Shown here: piece after piece, positions 1 through 15,435 of the stretch
Layout of the letters: each line of letters starts with the position of its first letter
How positions within the stretch are numbered: the first letter of the stretch is position 1
Assembly: GCA_016946835.1 (NCBI GenBank)
Contig: JACVTC010000072.1
Coordinates: forward strand, 287,501 to 351,500
Direction of reading: 5' to 3'
Length of the DNA: 64,000 nt
DNA from: Neocallimastix lanati (nom. inval.)
Lineage: Eukaryota > Neocallimastigomycota > Neocallimastigomycetes > Neocallimastigales > Neocallimastigaceae
Position numbers and translations under genes: made by a program
Notes under the pieces: model-generated
Databases searched by the model: none
What the model saw: the letters and a program-made list of their open reading frames with translations, nothing else
Told to the model about the DNA's origin: nothing

Positions 1-1085
1 TCATAGTTTTAACTAAAACTTAAATAAATAAAGTGTAAATAATAATTATTAATATAAAACAATATTAAAGGTATTATTTTGTCTTTGTGTCTTTTCTACT
101 GATAGTCGGTTAATATTATGAATAATAACAATGAAATAATAATAAATAGTTTAATAGCTTAAATAATTATTATAATAATAATAAATAAATAAGAATGAAT
201 AATAAATAATAGATAATTAAATAATAAATAATAGATAATTAAATAATAAATAATAAATAATAAATAATTAATAAAAAAGCATCATCAAAAGAATAATAAT
301 TAAATAAAAATTTAAACTACAATAAAACTTAGCTTTAACAATAAAATCTTAATTTGATATTATTCTATTTCTCTATTTCTCTATTTCTATTTCTTTTTTT
401 TTTTATTAGATAGATAATTAAATAATTAAGTAAATAATTAAATAAATAATCTATAATAATTAAATAATTATATAATATATAATTAAATAAATTCATTTAT
501 TTCATATCTAATTGATTTTTTTTTTTTTTTTTTTCTGTTTTTTTCTGTTTTTTGTTTTTTTTTTCTGTTTTGTGTTACATTGTTACATTTTTTTTTTCTC
601 TTTTTTCTCTTTTTTCTCTTTTCTTTTTTTCTTAAAAATTTTTTTTTTCATTCTTTTTAATTAATTTTATCCTTTGTACTCCTTTTCTTTCTATATATAA
701 ATTTAAAAAATAAAAAAAAAAATTTTTTTTATCTTTTATACTCCCTTCTTTCTATATTAAATAAATAAATAAATAAATTTAATCAAATTCTATTGTGTGA
801 CGTTTATTATATATATTATATTACATTCATTATATTAAATGTATTGTATTCTATTATCATAGTTTATATAATTATATTAAAAGTATATTCTATAAATGTA
901 TTAAATGTATTATAAATACTTTAAATATTTATATTAAATTCATTAGTAAATTAATTATATATTAATTTTAGAAAGGGAAATTTTTATTATTGAATATATA
1001 TTACATTATATTATTATATATTACATTTATATGTATTAATATATATTTACTTTTACATTTATTTTTCATTATTAAATATATATTT
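1..1085. other. AT-rich non-coding DNA
   Basis: Almost pure A/T with A and T homopolymers, a T/CT-rich stretch around 520-680 and short AAT/AAAT repeats. I see no gene, RNA gene or conserved site here. Confidence 0.7.
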
Positions 1086-1087
1086 AA

Positions 1088-2605
1088 AATTAGTTATTTA
1101 TTATTGATTATTTATTATTTATTATTTATTATTGATTATTTATTATTTATTATTTATTATTTATTATTTATTATTTATTATTTATTATTTATTATTGATT
1201 ATTTATTATTTATTATTGATTATTGATTATTGATTATTGATTATTTATTATTTATTATTTATTATTGATTATTGATTATTGATTATTTATTATTTATTAT
1301 TTATTATTTATTATTTATTATTTATTATTTATTATTTATTATTTATTATTTATTATTTATTATTTATTATTCAATTATTTATTATTTATTATTTATTATT
1401 TATTATTTATTATTTATTATTTATTATTTATTATTTATTATTTATTATTTATTACTTAATTATTATTATTTATTATTTATTATTTATTATTTACTATTTA
1501 TTATTTATTATTTATTATTTATTATTTATTATTTATTATTTATTATTTATTATTTATTACTTATTATTTATTATTTATTATTTATTATTTATTATTGATT
1601 ATTTATTATTGATTATTGATTATTGATTATTGATTATTGATTATTGATTATTGATTATTGATTATTGATTATTTATTATTTATTATTTATTATTTATTAT
1701 TTATTATTTATTATTTATTATTTAATTATTATTATTTATTATTTATTATTTATTATTTATTATTTATTATTTATTATTTATTATTTATTATTTATTATTT
1801 ATTATTTATTATTTATTATTTATTATTTATTATTTATTATTTATTATTTATTATTTATTATTTATTATTTATTATTTATTATTTATTATTTATTATTTAT
1901 TATTTATTATTTATTATTTATTATTTATTATTTATTATTTATTATTTATTATTTATTATTTATTATTTATTATTTATTATTTATTATTTATTATTTATTA
2001 TTTATTATTTATTATTTATTATTTATTATTTATTATTTATTATTTATTATTTATTATTTATTATTTATTATTTATTATTTATTATTTATTATTTATTATT
2101 TATTATTTATTATTTATTATTTATTATTTATTATTTATTATTTATTATTTATTATTTATTATTTATTATTTATTATTTATTATTTATTATTATTATTTAT
2201 TATTTATTATTTATTATTTATTATTTATTATTTATTATTTATTATTTATTATTTATTATTTATTATTTATTATTTATTATTTATTATTTATTATTTATTA
2301 TTTATTATTTATTATTTATTACTTATTATTTATTATTTATTATTTATTATTTATTATTGATTATTGATTATTTATTATTGATTATTTATTATTTATTATT
2401 GATTATTGATTATTTATTATTTATTATTGATTATTCAATTATTTAATTATTTATTATTCAATTATTTATTATTTATTATTTATTATTTATTATTTATTAT
2501 TTATTATTTATTATTTATTATTTTATTATTTTATTATTTATTATTTATTATTTAATTATTTATTATTTATTATTTATTATTTAATTATTTATTATTTAAT
2601 TTTTA
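1088..2605. repeat. ATTATTT heptamer satellite array, ~1.5 kb
   Basis: A long tandem array of a 7-bp unit (ATTATTT/TTATTTA), very homogeneous between about 1680 and 2340. The edges carry a common variant (ATTATTG/TGATTAT) and phase breaks such as TTCAATT and TTTAATT. A 7-bp unit without a stop in any + frame gives long spurious open frames rich in Tyr, Leu, Phe and Ile; these are not genes. Variants concentrated at the edges and a clean core are what unequal exchange or slippage produces. The same unit recurs at 9870-10345 and 58200-58520. Confidence 0.9.
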
Positions 2606-3958
<1,353 letters not shown>

Positions 3959-4525
3959 ATGAAGTCAATAATTTTTTCCTTATTATTCAGCATAATTATT
4001 TTATTTTCATTATGTGTCGCTCAACCAATTGACTCTAAAACATATGAAGGTGTTTACAATATCATTATTAAGAATAACTATGAAGATTCTAATGAAAAAG
4101 TTGTAGATTATATGTATAATCTTGTTAATAAAATTGTAAATAGCAATATCAAACAGTTTAATGATCAAGAAAATATTGAACAATTTGGAAAAGCTCATCA
4201 AAATAATTCTCAAAAATCTTATATCTATAAAATTAATGAATATAAAAAAGATATGTGGTTCAAGGCTTATCTTAATGAATACACCGCAAATATTGTAAGA
4301 GCTGATAAGTTTGTTGTAAACTGTGAACCAGATGCCCGTTTAAATGATCCTAATAGTAAAAAGGTAGAATATAAATGTAGAGCTCAAGTGAAAGGATTTC
4401 CATGCTGTAAACCAAATACTGAAATTTTTTCAGTTGATGCTGACGGTTACTGGGGATATAATGAGGAAACTGGTGAATGGTGTGGTATATCACCTTACTT
4501 TGAAAATAAATATACTTATATGTAA
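3959..4525 (+). CDS. secreted protein with C-terminal fungal dockerin
   Basis: A 188-aa intronless secreted protein. Residues 1-21 form a signal peptide (Lys then a long Ile/Leu/Phe core, likely cleavage after VA before QP). Residues ~25-135 are an unrecognised, charged, Asn/Lys-rich domain. The C-terminus (~140-183) is a fungal dockerin of the CBM10-like type: Cys, then GFPCC, then VDADGYWG, then EWCGI, matching the family pattern C..GYPCC...D.DG.WG...WCGI. In anaerobic fungi such modules plug enzymes and accessory proteins into the extracellular cellulosome. No glycoside hydrolase signature is visible in the N-terminal domain, so it may be a non-catalytic or novel cellulosome component. The start is the first Met, directly before the signal peptide. 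The family call for the dockerin is firm; the N-domain function is unknown. Confidence 0.88.
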   Translation: MKSIIFSLLFSIIILFSLCVAQPIDSKTYEGVYNIIIKNNYEDSNEKVVDYMYNLVNKIVNSNIKQFNDQENIEQFGKAHQNNSQKSYIYKINEYKKDMWFKAYLNEYTANIVRADKFVVNCEPDARLNDPNSKKVEYKCRAQVKGFPCCKPNTEIFSVDADGYWGYNEETGEWCGISPYFENKYTYM

Positions 4526-5334
4526 TAGGAAAAACATAAATAAAACATGAAAATTGAATTTTTAAATAATATATATATATTGTTAACATTATATCTTCTA
4601 TGATTTACTTAATTAGTTATAATATATATATATATATATAGAACAATAATATTACTTTTATTTTTTTTTTCTAATTAGAAATATAATAATTGTAATATTT
4701 TTAAAAATTACTTAATTATAATATATATATAATGTATATTATAATTAATAATAATAATAATAATTTAATTTTTAATAGTTTATTATTAAATATAAAATAT
4801 AGATTATTTATAATGTAATAATAAAACTATTTAAAAAAAATAAATAAATAAATAAATAATACATACTAATAATATAGCAATTATACTTTAAACATTAAAG
4901 TAAATAAATAAATAAATAAACTAAAAATAAAATTAAAATTAAAATTAAAAATAAAAATAAAAATAAAATTAAAATAAAATAATAATAAAAAAATAATAAT
5001 AATGAAATAAATAATAACAATAATAATAATTAATAAAAATTATAATAATAATAAAAATAACAATAATAATAAGAATTATAATAATAATAAAAATTATAGT
5101 GAAATAATATACTATTTTGAATGTATAAAAATGTTGTTTTAATATTTTATTTGAATGATATTGATAATAGAATTATTAAATTTTTTTTTTTTTTTCAAGT
5201 GTTATGGTAAGGTAATATAATAATTTAAGGATAACTAATAGATTAATAATTAAAATATTAGACTTTATAATTCTTATTTGTAAAAAGGAAGTAATAATAA
5301 TAATTATAATTATTATAATTTAAATGTCGTTAAA

Positions 5335-5376
<42 letters not shown>

Positions 5377-5469
5377 AGATTTGGAAGTTTACAAATTACA
5401 TATTTAAGGCATGTTGGTAGTAGAAAATAGAATTTAGGGATTTATAATCATTTCAACCTTTAATTGATA

Positions 5470-5533
<64 letters not shown>
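4526..5533. other. AT-rich intergenic DNA
   Basis: AAT/AAAT repeats (about 4740-5100), an A run at 5335-5373, a TA run at about 5470-5502 followed by a T run ending at 5533. I see no gene. Confidence 0.6.
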
Positions 5534-5534
<1 letters not shown>

Positions 5535-6971
5535 AAAAAGAGTTAACCAGCACTTTATTATTTTAAACTAAATACTTTAATACAATGACATTGTGGCTTA
5601 TATATTTATTATAATACAATATATCTCAATACGTTGGAATCACATTTATCTCTTACTTCACATTATTAGAGCAATTTCCCACCCCCTTAAACCTAGTTAT
5701 TCTATAATGAATAAATTGGTTTACTAGTAAATATGTGTATATATAAAATTAACCTATTTTATTTATATTAACTTTGATATTATTAAACGATTTGTTATTA
5801 TTTCTATTCTAAATTAACTTTTAATTTTTCATGAATAAAATAGTCTTTACATTATATTATATTAATTCTTTAAGTCGATTTAAATACTGTTAAAATAATT
5901 TCTCAAAATTTATTAGTAATCAAACAACTTCCCCCTAAAACTAAGTATTTCATATTATTATACCATTAATATTGGATGTCTCTAAGATATCTCTTATAAT
6001 ATATGATTTACATATATACCATTTATATAATGGAAACCTTTCTCCTGTACAGTGATATTATACCATCTCAATTTCATATGAATTACTATAAAAATAAATT
6101 GTTAATTATATATTGGTGTGTACCAATCTTGAGGTATTACAATGGATTACATTTATATAACTAACCATATTATTCTAATCATTTAAACTTATTAGTAAAT
6201 AATGTAATGTAAATTGCTTCATAAAATATTAAGATTCAGTATTTCAATTAATTTCTTCTCGTAAGAAAGAATCAAATAAAATAATTTTCCTTTTAATATT
6301 TTATGTTTTATGTTTTATGTTTTATTATTATTTTTATTATTATTATTATTATTATATTTATTTGGGATATTATATTATAAATTATTTTTTACGGGATCTC
6401 TATCATATAGTCTCCTCCATTATAATTATTAATATATATATAGGTGTTGACATGTATAAATACGTGTTAAAAATAACTATATTATATATAATAATAGGCA
6501 TTGTGATTTAACAAAAACCATTGTTTAATAGTTGATTGCTATTGCTTAAATCTTTGTAAATAATCTATATTGTTAAATTAGGATTTGTATATCTATGGGG
6601 GTGGAAATAGTATAGTAGATTCTTTCATGTATAAATATAGTCCATTACTAATAACTATGAGTTTTATTTGTTAAAATATCAAGCTATTAAGAGTTCTCTC
6701 GTATGAAGATATATAATATGTTCTTCCATATATACCCTTCATAGTGGTTTTTTCCCTATTAAATTAATAATAATAATTTACATTTTTTGGATTTTTTATT
6801 TTACTTTTAGTAATTCTCTTTTATTAATTATTTATATATATATATATATATTTTTTTTTTACTCCCTTCTTAATTTTACCATCCTGATCATTTCCATCAG
6901 TTTTATTAGTCTTCCCTCTTAAATTGACATAATGAGCAACTTTTATCATAATATAAAAATTCCATTATATT

Positions 6972-7012
<41 letters not shown>

Positions 7013-7440
7013 ACATAATATTGTTTCCGGCAACCAATTTTTTTTTATACTAAGAATATAATCAAGAATTATATGAGACTCTTAATCTGTTAAGAGTGAA
7101 GAATTTATGGTTTATAACTATGTCAATTTTATTAATATATTTAAGATAAAGAGTTAATACCACTTAATTATTTTAAATAAAATGCTTTTATAACTCAATA
7201 ATAATTTGGTAATTATAAAGATTGAAATATTTTCACAAATTTTATCTTATTTATACTAATTGTGGCTTTTTATAATAACACAATGAAATTATTAAAACAA
7301 AGAATAAAATAATATATCTTAACTACAATGAGATTAATTTACAAATAATGAAAATAAATAATATAAATATAATTTTAAATCTTAGTTAACTTCATATTAA
7401 AACATTTAATTTCGTATTCTAACAACATTTTATATATTAA
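5534..7440. repeat. degenerate dispersed repeat, two related copies
   Basis: This stretch is less simple than its surroundings. The ~45 bp starting AGAGTTAA at 5539 recur, about 80% alike by eye, at 7149, and both copies are followed by an ATTGTGGCTT word (about 5591 and 7257). A C-run word (CCCACCCCCTTAAACC at about 5678) recurs in altered form at about 5930. A long T run ends right before each block (5533; 6970-7010). This looks like decayed, poly(A)-tailed elements on the minus strand, but I recognise no protein in them. Confidence 0.4.
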
Positions 7441-7537
7441 TTTATTTATTCATTTATTTATTTATTTATTTAGTCATTTATTCATTTATTCATTTATTCA
7501 TTTATTCATTTATTTATTTATTCATTTAATCTTACAA

Positions 7538-8430
7538 CCATCTATGAAGGAACAAATAATAATGAAGCTAATAATAATAATACTAATAGTACTGAAATTA
7601 ACAGTAATAATACTAATAGTACTGAAATTAACAGTAATAATACTAATAGTACTGAAATTAACAGTAATAATACTAATAGTACTGAAATTAACAGTAATGA
7701 ATCTAATAATAATGCGGTTGACGAAGGTGAAGATGATCCCTTTTTCGATTTTGATTGGGATATATTTAAACCTATCGACTATATTCAACTTTCCTTTGCT
7801 GAATTTTCAACCTACAGTCATATCAATGATATTCTTATCATTAATAATAGTACTCGTTTCAATCAAATCATTCAAAAAAGTTATCACAGAAGTTTTTAAT
7901 CCTGCCGTTCTTTTCCCTCACATTGACGAATTGAAACTTTTAATTAGATCCTATGTAAAGAAGGATAAGTCCCCTCAGGCCGATGGAACCTATCCAAAGG
8001 ATTATGGAACAAGGGAGAACCTCAGTATTCCTTAGAGGAATGGTATAATAATTTCGGAATTTACTGTAATTGAAAATGGGTTTAATCGAAAATACGGATT
8101 AAAATATTGGATTCTTTTTAAATACAGATACATCTGTGAAACCTATGCTTTAAAAATGTAATGCTACCTATATGAATCCAGAATATGATTATATTAATGA
8201 TCCTCATTACTATTATTATGATGATTATTTCAAGGAAGATTCTAATAGTAATAATAATTTTTCAGAGATCAAAGGTAAAACGGCATCAAACCGAACAGAT
8301 ACCAATTCAAATTCTTCTAATAATTCTATAAAAGTACAACGATAGATAACCAAGACTTACTTAATCCACCAGATGAAACATGTAATGGCTATCCTCAACA
8401 CAAATGTTGGATTGGAATCATTATGAAAAA
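7538..8430 (+). pseudogene. decayed secreted protein gene, probably CotH-like
   Basis: Coding-like sequence is preserved but broken into at least four frames with stops (around 7897, 8033, 8080, 8160 and 8344). In order one reads: a Thr/Asn/Ser-rich repeat region (7570-7700), an acidic FDFDWDIF block, a block FNPAVLFPHIDELKLL, a DKSPQADGTYPKDYG block, then YGLKYWIL.KYRYICETY, NPEYDYINDP, an Asn/Ser-rich linker and finally a Cys-containing tail. The blocks with YGLKYWIL, the KYRY.C.TY motif and the following C..TYMNPEY resemble, from memory, the C-terminal part of the CotH-kinase-like proteins that carry dockerins in anaerobic fungi. The family name is an inference; decay is directly visible. 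No start codon or signal peptide could be placed. Confidence 0.5.
7570..7702 (+). repeat. 30-bp coding tandem repeat (NNTNSTEINS)
   Basis: Four nearly identical 30-bp units, each coding for the ten residues NNTNSTEINS in the frame of the surrounding pseudogene. An identity this high inside an otherwise decayed gene suggests recent slippage or recombination. It resembles the low-complexity linkers of fungal secreted proteins. Confidence 0.85.
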
Positions 8431-9869
<1,439 letters not shown>

Positions 9870-10345
9870 ATTTTTTAATTATTTATTATTTACTATCTAT
9901 TATTTATTATTTATTCATTATTATCTATTATTTATTCATTATTATCTATTATTTATTCATTATTATCTATTATTTATTATTTATTATTTATTATTTATTA
10001 TTTATTATTTATTATTTATTATTTATTATTTATTATTTATTATTTTATTATTTATTATTTATTATTTATTATTTATTATTCAATTATTTATTATTTATTA
10101 TTTATTATTTATTATTCAATTATTTATTATTTATTATTTATTATTTATTATTTATTATTTATTATTTATTATTTATTATTTATTATTTATTATTTATTAT
10201 TTATTATTTATTATTTATTATTTATTATTTATTATTTATTATTTATTATTTATTATTTATTATTTATTATTTATTATTTATTATTTATTATTTATTAATC
10301 AATACTATTTAATGCTATTTATTACTTATTATTTATTATTTTTAA
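9870..10345. repeat. second ATTATTT heptamer array
   Basis: Same 7-bp unit as the large array near 1-2.6 kb, with CTATT/TTCATT variants at the left edge and TTCAATT interruptions. Confidence 0.85.
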
Positions 10346-10999
10346 ATTTCATTTATTTGAAAAAAGAAATAAATAAATAAGAAAATATATTATATATATA
10401 ATTTATTTTTTAAAATATAAGTAAAAAAAAAAATTAAAATATTAAATAAATTTTATTAATACTATTTTAATTAAAGTTTAGTTGCCTTTTTTTTAAAAAA
10501 ACTTTTCATATATGTATATATTCCTATACATTTAAAAAGTTTTTTCTTAATTTCTTTTGTATTTTAGAAAAAAAAATTAAAATTAAGATATAAAATATGT
10601 AATATAAAATGTAATGATTATAATTGTTATTGATTGTAAATACATTTCATTTAATTATAAGATAAGGTCATCTTTTTAACCTCAGTTTTAGTAATTATGA
10701 AAAAAACTTTTTTTAAATTCGATTTAATTAAATAATTTATAAATGATAATAATAAAAATAATAAATATAAAAGATTAAAATTTAAAAAAACTTTATATTA
10801 AAATTAGCTCCTATCTAAATTAGAATAATAATAATAATTATCTTTTTGATTATTAATAAATATTTAATAATGAATTAGTTAATAATTGTCTTTTCATGAA
10901 TTCTTATTAAAGTTCATTTAATAAAAAAAAAATAAAAATAAGAAACTGGATTAATTATATTAAATTTTCAAAAATTTTTCATGGTAATTAAATAAATAC

Positions 11000-11049
<50 letters not shown>

Positions 11050-11441
11050 GTTATGTATTTATGTATTTATTATATATCAAAAAGCTTATAATAAATAAGT
11101 TATATTTAAAAAAAAAATATATATATATATAATAAATGTATAAATATAAAATAATCCTATTAATAATGAATATATTAATAATAAATAGCATTTGCATTTG
11201 TTTTAACTTTTTAATTGTTCAATTTAGATACTTCTATAAATAAATGAATGTTCATAGTATTTATAAAATTAATAAATATATATCTATTTATTAAATAATC
11301 TAAAGCACAATAAATTATTGATAAATATTTGATTTTCTATATATTTTATGATTTATTTTATAGCTCTGATATTCATAATAATAACTCTTTTTAAAAAAAA
11401 AATAAATAAATGATATAACAATTTATAAACTATTATTTCAA

Positions 11442-11477
<36 letters not shown>

Positions 11478-12450
11478 CTCTTTAATTTTTAATTATTGAT
11501 TTGATATGTTCCTATTTTTTATTTTTATTTTCAATTATTTTTTTAATTGTATTGATTGCATATAAAATAAACAGTTAATATTAATTATTTTTATCCTTTT
11601 TTGACTGATTTAAAATTTAATTTAAAATAATTTTCAAACTTTATTTAGCCAAATTTTAATTTTTATTATTTGGTAATTTTTATCAGTAAATTTTGATTTT
11701 TTTAATATTTTCCTTATTTAGTAAAAAATAAAAAAAAGTAAAAAAAACTTTTTTTTTTTTTTTTTGTTTTTTTTTTATTAAATAATTATGACAGTCATTT
11801 ATAAATTTGGTATTCTATTAATTATAATTTTGAAATAATTTTTATTTTTATATATATGAATATAGAATGATGTAGAAAGAAATTCTATTTATAAATAATA
11901 AATAATAAATAATAAATAATAAATAATAAATAATAAATAATAAATAATAAATAATAAATAGTAAATAATAATCAATAATTAATAATAGTAAATATAGAAT
12001 AGTAATATTAATTTAAACTTGTAGTAAGATTTTATATTAACATTATTTTTTAATTATTGTGTTAGAAAAACGATAAAAACATAAAAGCACCCAAAGTAAA
12101 TAAGTAAATTTAAGTTGTATGATATAGCAATTATTTAAAAAAAAAAAATTAAAAGATTTTTATTCTTTTAAAAAAATGGCATGTTTATTTAATTATTAAA
12201 TTATTAATTAGATAGGCAATAAATAAAAATATATATAATATATATATAATAAATATAATAAACACTTTATTCATTCCATATAAATAGGAATAATAAAATT
12301 TTTGTATTAGAAATAAATATATTCATAATTTTTTTTTTTAGACGTAGAGAATAACTTCACTTATTTATTTAATAATAATAATAATAATAAAATTAAAAAA
12401 ATAAAATACATGAAATGAAATATTATTTATTATATAATTATAAAAGTGTG
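10346..12450. other. AT-rich non-coding DNA
   Basis: A long A run at 10999-11044, AAT repeats at 11446-11477 and a short AATAAAT (reverse-complement heptamer) array at 11888-11960. No gene recognised. Confidence 0.6.
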
Positions 12451-12564
12451 TTAGAAACAATTAGAAATAATAGCCTCTAACTTTTTCCCATTCCTCGAAT
12501 GAAAAACACCATGTCCATTATTGCGAGAAATAATTTTAGTATTAGTGTTTATCAACCGAATCTG
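12451..12564 (-). pseudogene. possible gene fragment or lone exon
   Basis: A ~110-bp island of more complex sequence inside A/T DNA. On the minus strand it reads about 36 codons in one frame ending in TAA, including the words KIISRNNGHG and FHSRNGKKLEAI, directly after a possible splice acceptor (TTTACAG). I recognise no family and find no partner exon, so it may be a relic. Confidence 0.22.
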
Positions 12565-12831
12565 TAAATATATTCATAATTATTAAAGTATTTTTATATG
12601 TATTTTATATAATTATATATTTTTATCTTTTGTATGATGTTTTATTATATATATCATTATATATTATATCTATTTTATTCTATTATGATATATTCTCTTA
12701 TTTAATATAAACTTTAATTTTTTTTGATCTATGATAATAGGGGATAGATAATTTGTATTATTATATCATTATATTTATATTTAATATTTATATTTCATAT
12801 TTATATTTATATCTATAATATGTAATATTTA

Positions 12832-13044
12832 TAATTATATTTATATTTATATTTATATTTATATTTATATTTATATTTATATTTATATTTATATTTATAT
12901 TTATATTTATATTTATATTTATATTTATATTTATATTTATATTTATATTTATATTTATATTTATATTTATATTTATATTTATATTTATATTTATATTTAT
13001 ATTTATATTTATATTTATATTTATATTTATATTTATATTTATAT
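12832..13044. repeat. ATTTAT hexamer array with flanking direct repeat
   Basis: About 35 perfect copies of a 6-bp unit. The word ATATCTATAATATGTAATAT occurs at both edges (about 12808 and 13038), so the array appears to have grown inside a duplicated sequence. The Lys/Tyr-rich open frame here is a repeat artefact. Confidence 0.9.
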
Positions 13045-13502
13045 CTATAATATGTAATATTTATATTTATAATTGAATACTTATATTTCATATTTATATT
13101 TATTTATTTATATTTATATTTAATATTTATATTTATTTATTTACAATTATATTTATATTTCATATTTATATTTATATTTATATTTCATATTTATATTTAT
13201 ATTATTTTTATTATTATTTATATTTACAATTATATTTATATTTTATTTAAAAAAAAAAAATGTTTGATGAATGATTTTCAATCAAAAAAAGAAAAAAAAT
13301 ATAGATTTACTTAAATTTTAAGAATTTATAAATTAAAAAAGGAAAAAAGCGACTAATGTTAAAATATTGATAGATTGATAGTGCGTTAATATTTCACATA
13401 ATATATCGTTTAACTATAATTATTTTAAAATTTAAATAGTTTAATTCGTTTTTTATGTTTTTTTATTCTCATTAATGAAATGGGCATATATTAATTATTC
13501 AA

Positions 13503-13732
13503 TGTAATTAATAAATATATATTATAAAAATAAATAATAATTAAATATATATTATAAAAATAAATAATTATAAATATATATTATAAAAATAAATAATAAT
13601 TAAATATATATTATAAAAATAAATAATTATAAAATATATTATAAAAATAAATAATAATTATAAATACATTATAAAAATAAATAATAATTAAATATATATT
13701 ATAAAAATAAATAATAATTATAAAATATATTT
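13503..13732. repeat. ~30-bp AT-rich minisatellite
   Basis: Seven to eight tandem copies of a 27-32-bp unit containing TATATTATAAAAATAAATAA, differing by short indels between units. Confidence 0.85.
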
Positions 13733-14959
13733 AGGACCCTTTTTAAAAAGTAAAAAAACTAATAATAATAATAATTATAATAATAATAATAATAATAATG
13801 GAAAAAAATAGAATTCTAAATAACATTAGGCTTATTATTTATCAATTATTTATTATTAAATTATTATTTATTCAATTATTTATTATTTATTATTTATTAA
13901 TAAATACTCTTTTTATTATTATTTATTATTTACAATAATCATTGTATACAATTTTAATTATTGTTCTTAATTCTCCATTTTTAATAATATAAATGAATTA
14001 TGGCATGTTGCGTAGTAACATGACATAATTAATTATTTAATTTTACCATATACATTTTTTATACTATTTTTCATTTATATTAAATACACTATAATAATTT
14101 ATTAATATATGTCTATTTATATTTAAATCTATGCTCTTATCATTGTTTTTTTTTATTATTTATATATTGTTGCTTTAAATTCTATTTGAATTCTATATAT
14201 ATTTAATCTAAATTTTTTATATACTTTTATATACTTTATTTTTTAGTTCTTTATATTTTTAAATATATTTCTATATAAATATTTTTATACATTAATATAA
14301 TTTATTTAATTGTATTTTTTTTTTTATTTAAAAAGTGTTAATTTCTAAATATATAAATAAATAATCCTTTCTTTTTTTATTCTTAAACTACCGAAAATAA
14401 ACTTGTTTGCTTTTTTATCATCTAATTTGATTTAAATATCAACAACAAAAAAATTAAATAATATTAAATAATAAATATATATTAAATATATTTATACATA
14501 TATTAATATTTATAATCATAAAATAGATTATATATATTATTATTTATAATCATAAAATGGTTAATATATATTAATATTAATAGTCATAAAATGGTTAATA
14601 TATATTAATATTTATAATCATAAAATGGATAGTACATAAATCCATTCTATATTAAATTGTTTTTTTATTTTCTATTTAATTTATTGGATTTAAAAAGTTT
14701 AACAATTTAATATATCGAATATAGTTAATTAAATTAAATATATATATTAATATATATTAATAAATGTTTATATATATTTTTTTTTGACTTTTTTGACTTT
14801 TTTATTTAGAAAAAAAAAAATTTTTATTTTTTTCCATTTTATTTACCTTAAAAGTTGAATATGACTTCTAAAAAGTTCAAACTTTACATGATAACTCGTC
14901 ATTGATTAATAATAAATAGCAGCTGTCAAATAGAATCAGTAATTTATATCTAATAATTA

Positions 14960-14992
<33 letters not shown>

Positions 14993-15338
14993 CACTAATA
15001 TTCGTTTTAACTTTTATTTTTAAATTCATTAAATTAATAATTAAATAAAGTTTTTGATTTTTATTTATCCATTTTTTAAAAAAAAAAATTAAAATAAAAA
15101 ATAAAATTAATAAAAATTAATTTATTTATTTAATTATCAAAAAAAAATTAAAATCAAATAAAAAAAAGAAAGGAATAATTAAAATTCTATTGATGATATA
15201 TTATTAATATATTTAACATATATATTACAGTATATTTTCAATAAAAATAAACTATTTGAAAGTAGATAGCAAAAAACAGAATAATAATATAATATATTTA
15301 TAATTAAAAATAATATTTCATAATTGCTTAAATTTTAG
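13733..15338. other. AT-rich intergenic DNA
   Basis: Contains a minor tandem repeat at about 14480-14640 (units with ATAATCATAAAATGG, four copies) and TTA/AAT runs. No gene recognised. Confidence 0.55.
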
Positions 15339-15347
15339 TATAAATAG
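15339..15347 (+). promoter_or_regulatory. TATA box of the FPDG-repeat gene
   Basis: TATAAATAG, 89 bp upstream of the ATG at 15436, followed by a short CT/T-rich stretch (15351-15382). Its position and context fit a core promoter; inferred from sequence alone. Confidence 0.5.
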
Positions 15348-15435
15348 TCTTGCCCTTTCTTTTTTTTTTTTTTTTTTTTTTTCTTCAAATTAAAGTACAT
15401 TTTATTAATTATTATAAACTGTATTAAATTTAAAA

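Noticed and set aside
990-2446. Long open frames of Tyr/Leu/Phe/Ile on the + strand
   Set aside because: They are translations of the stop-free 7-bp repeat; overlapping frames are open at once and there is no non-repeat protein sequence.
12813-13091. Lys/Tyr-repeat open frame on the minus strand
   Set aside because: Pure product of the ATTTAT hexamer array.
14861-14912. Short ATG frame reading MTSKKFKLYMITRH
   Set aside because: Only 14 codons, no donor site and no family resemblance.
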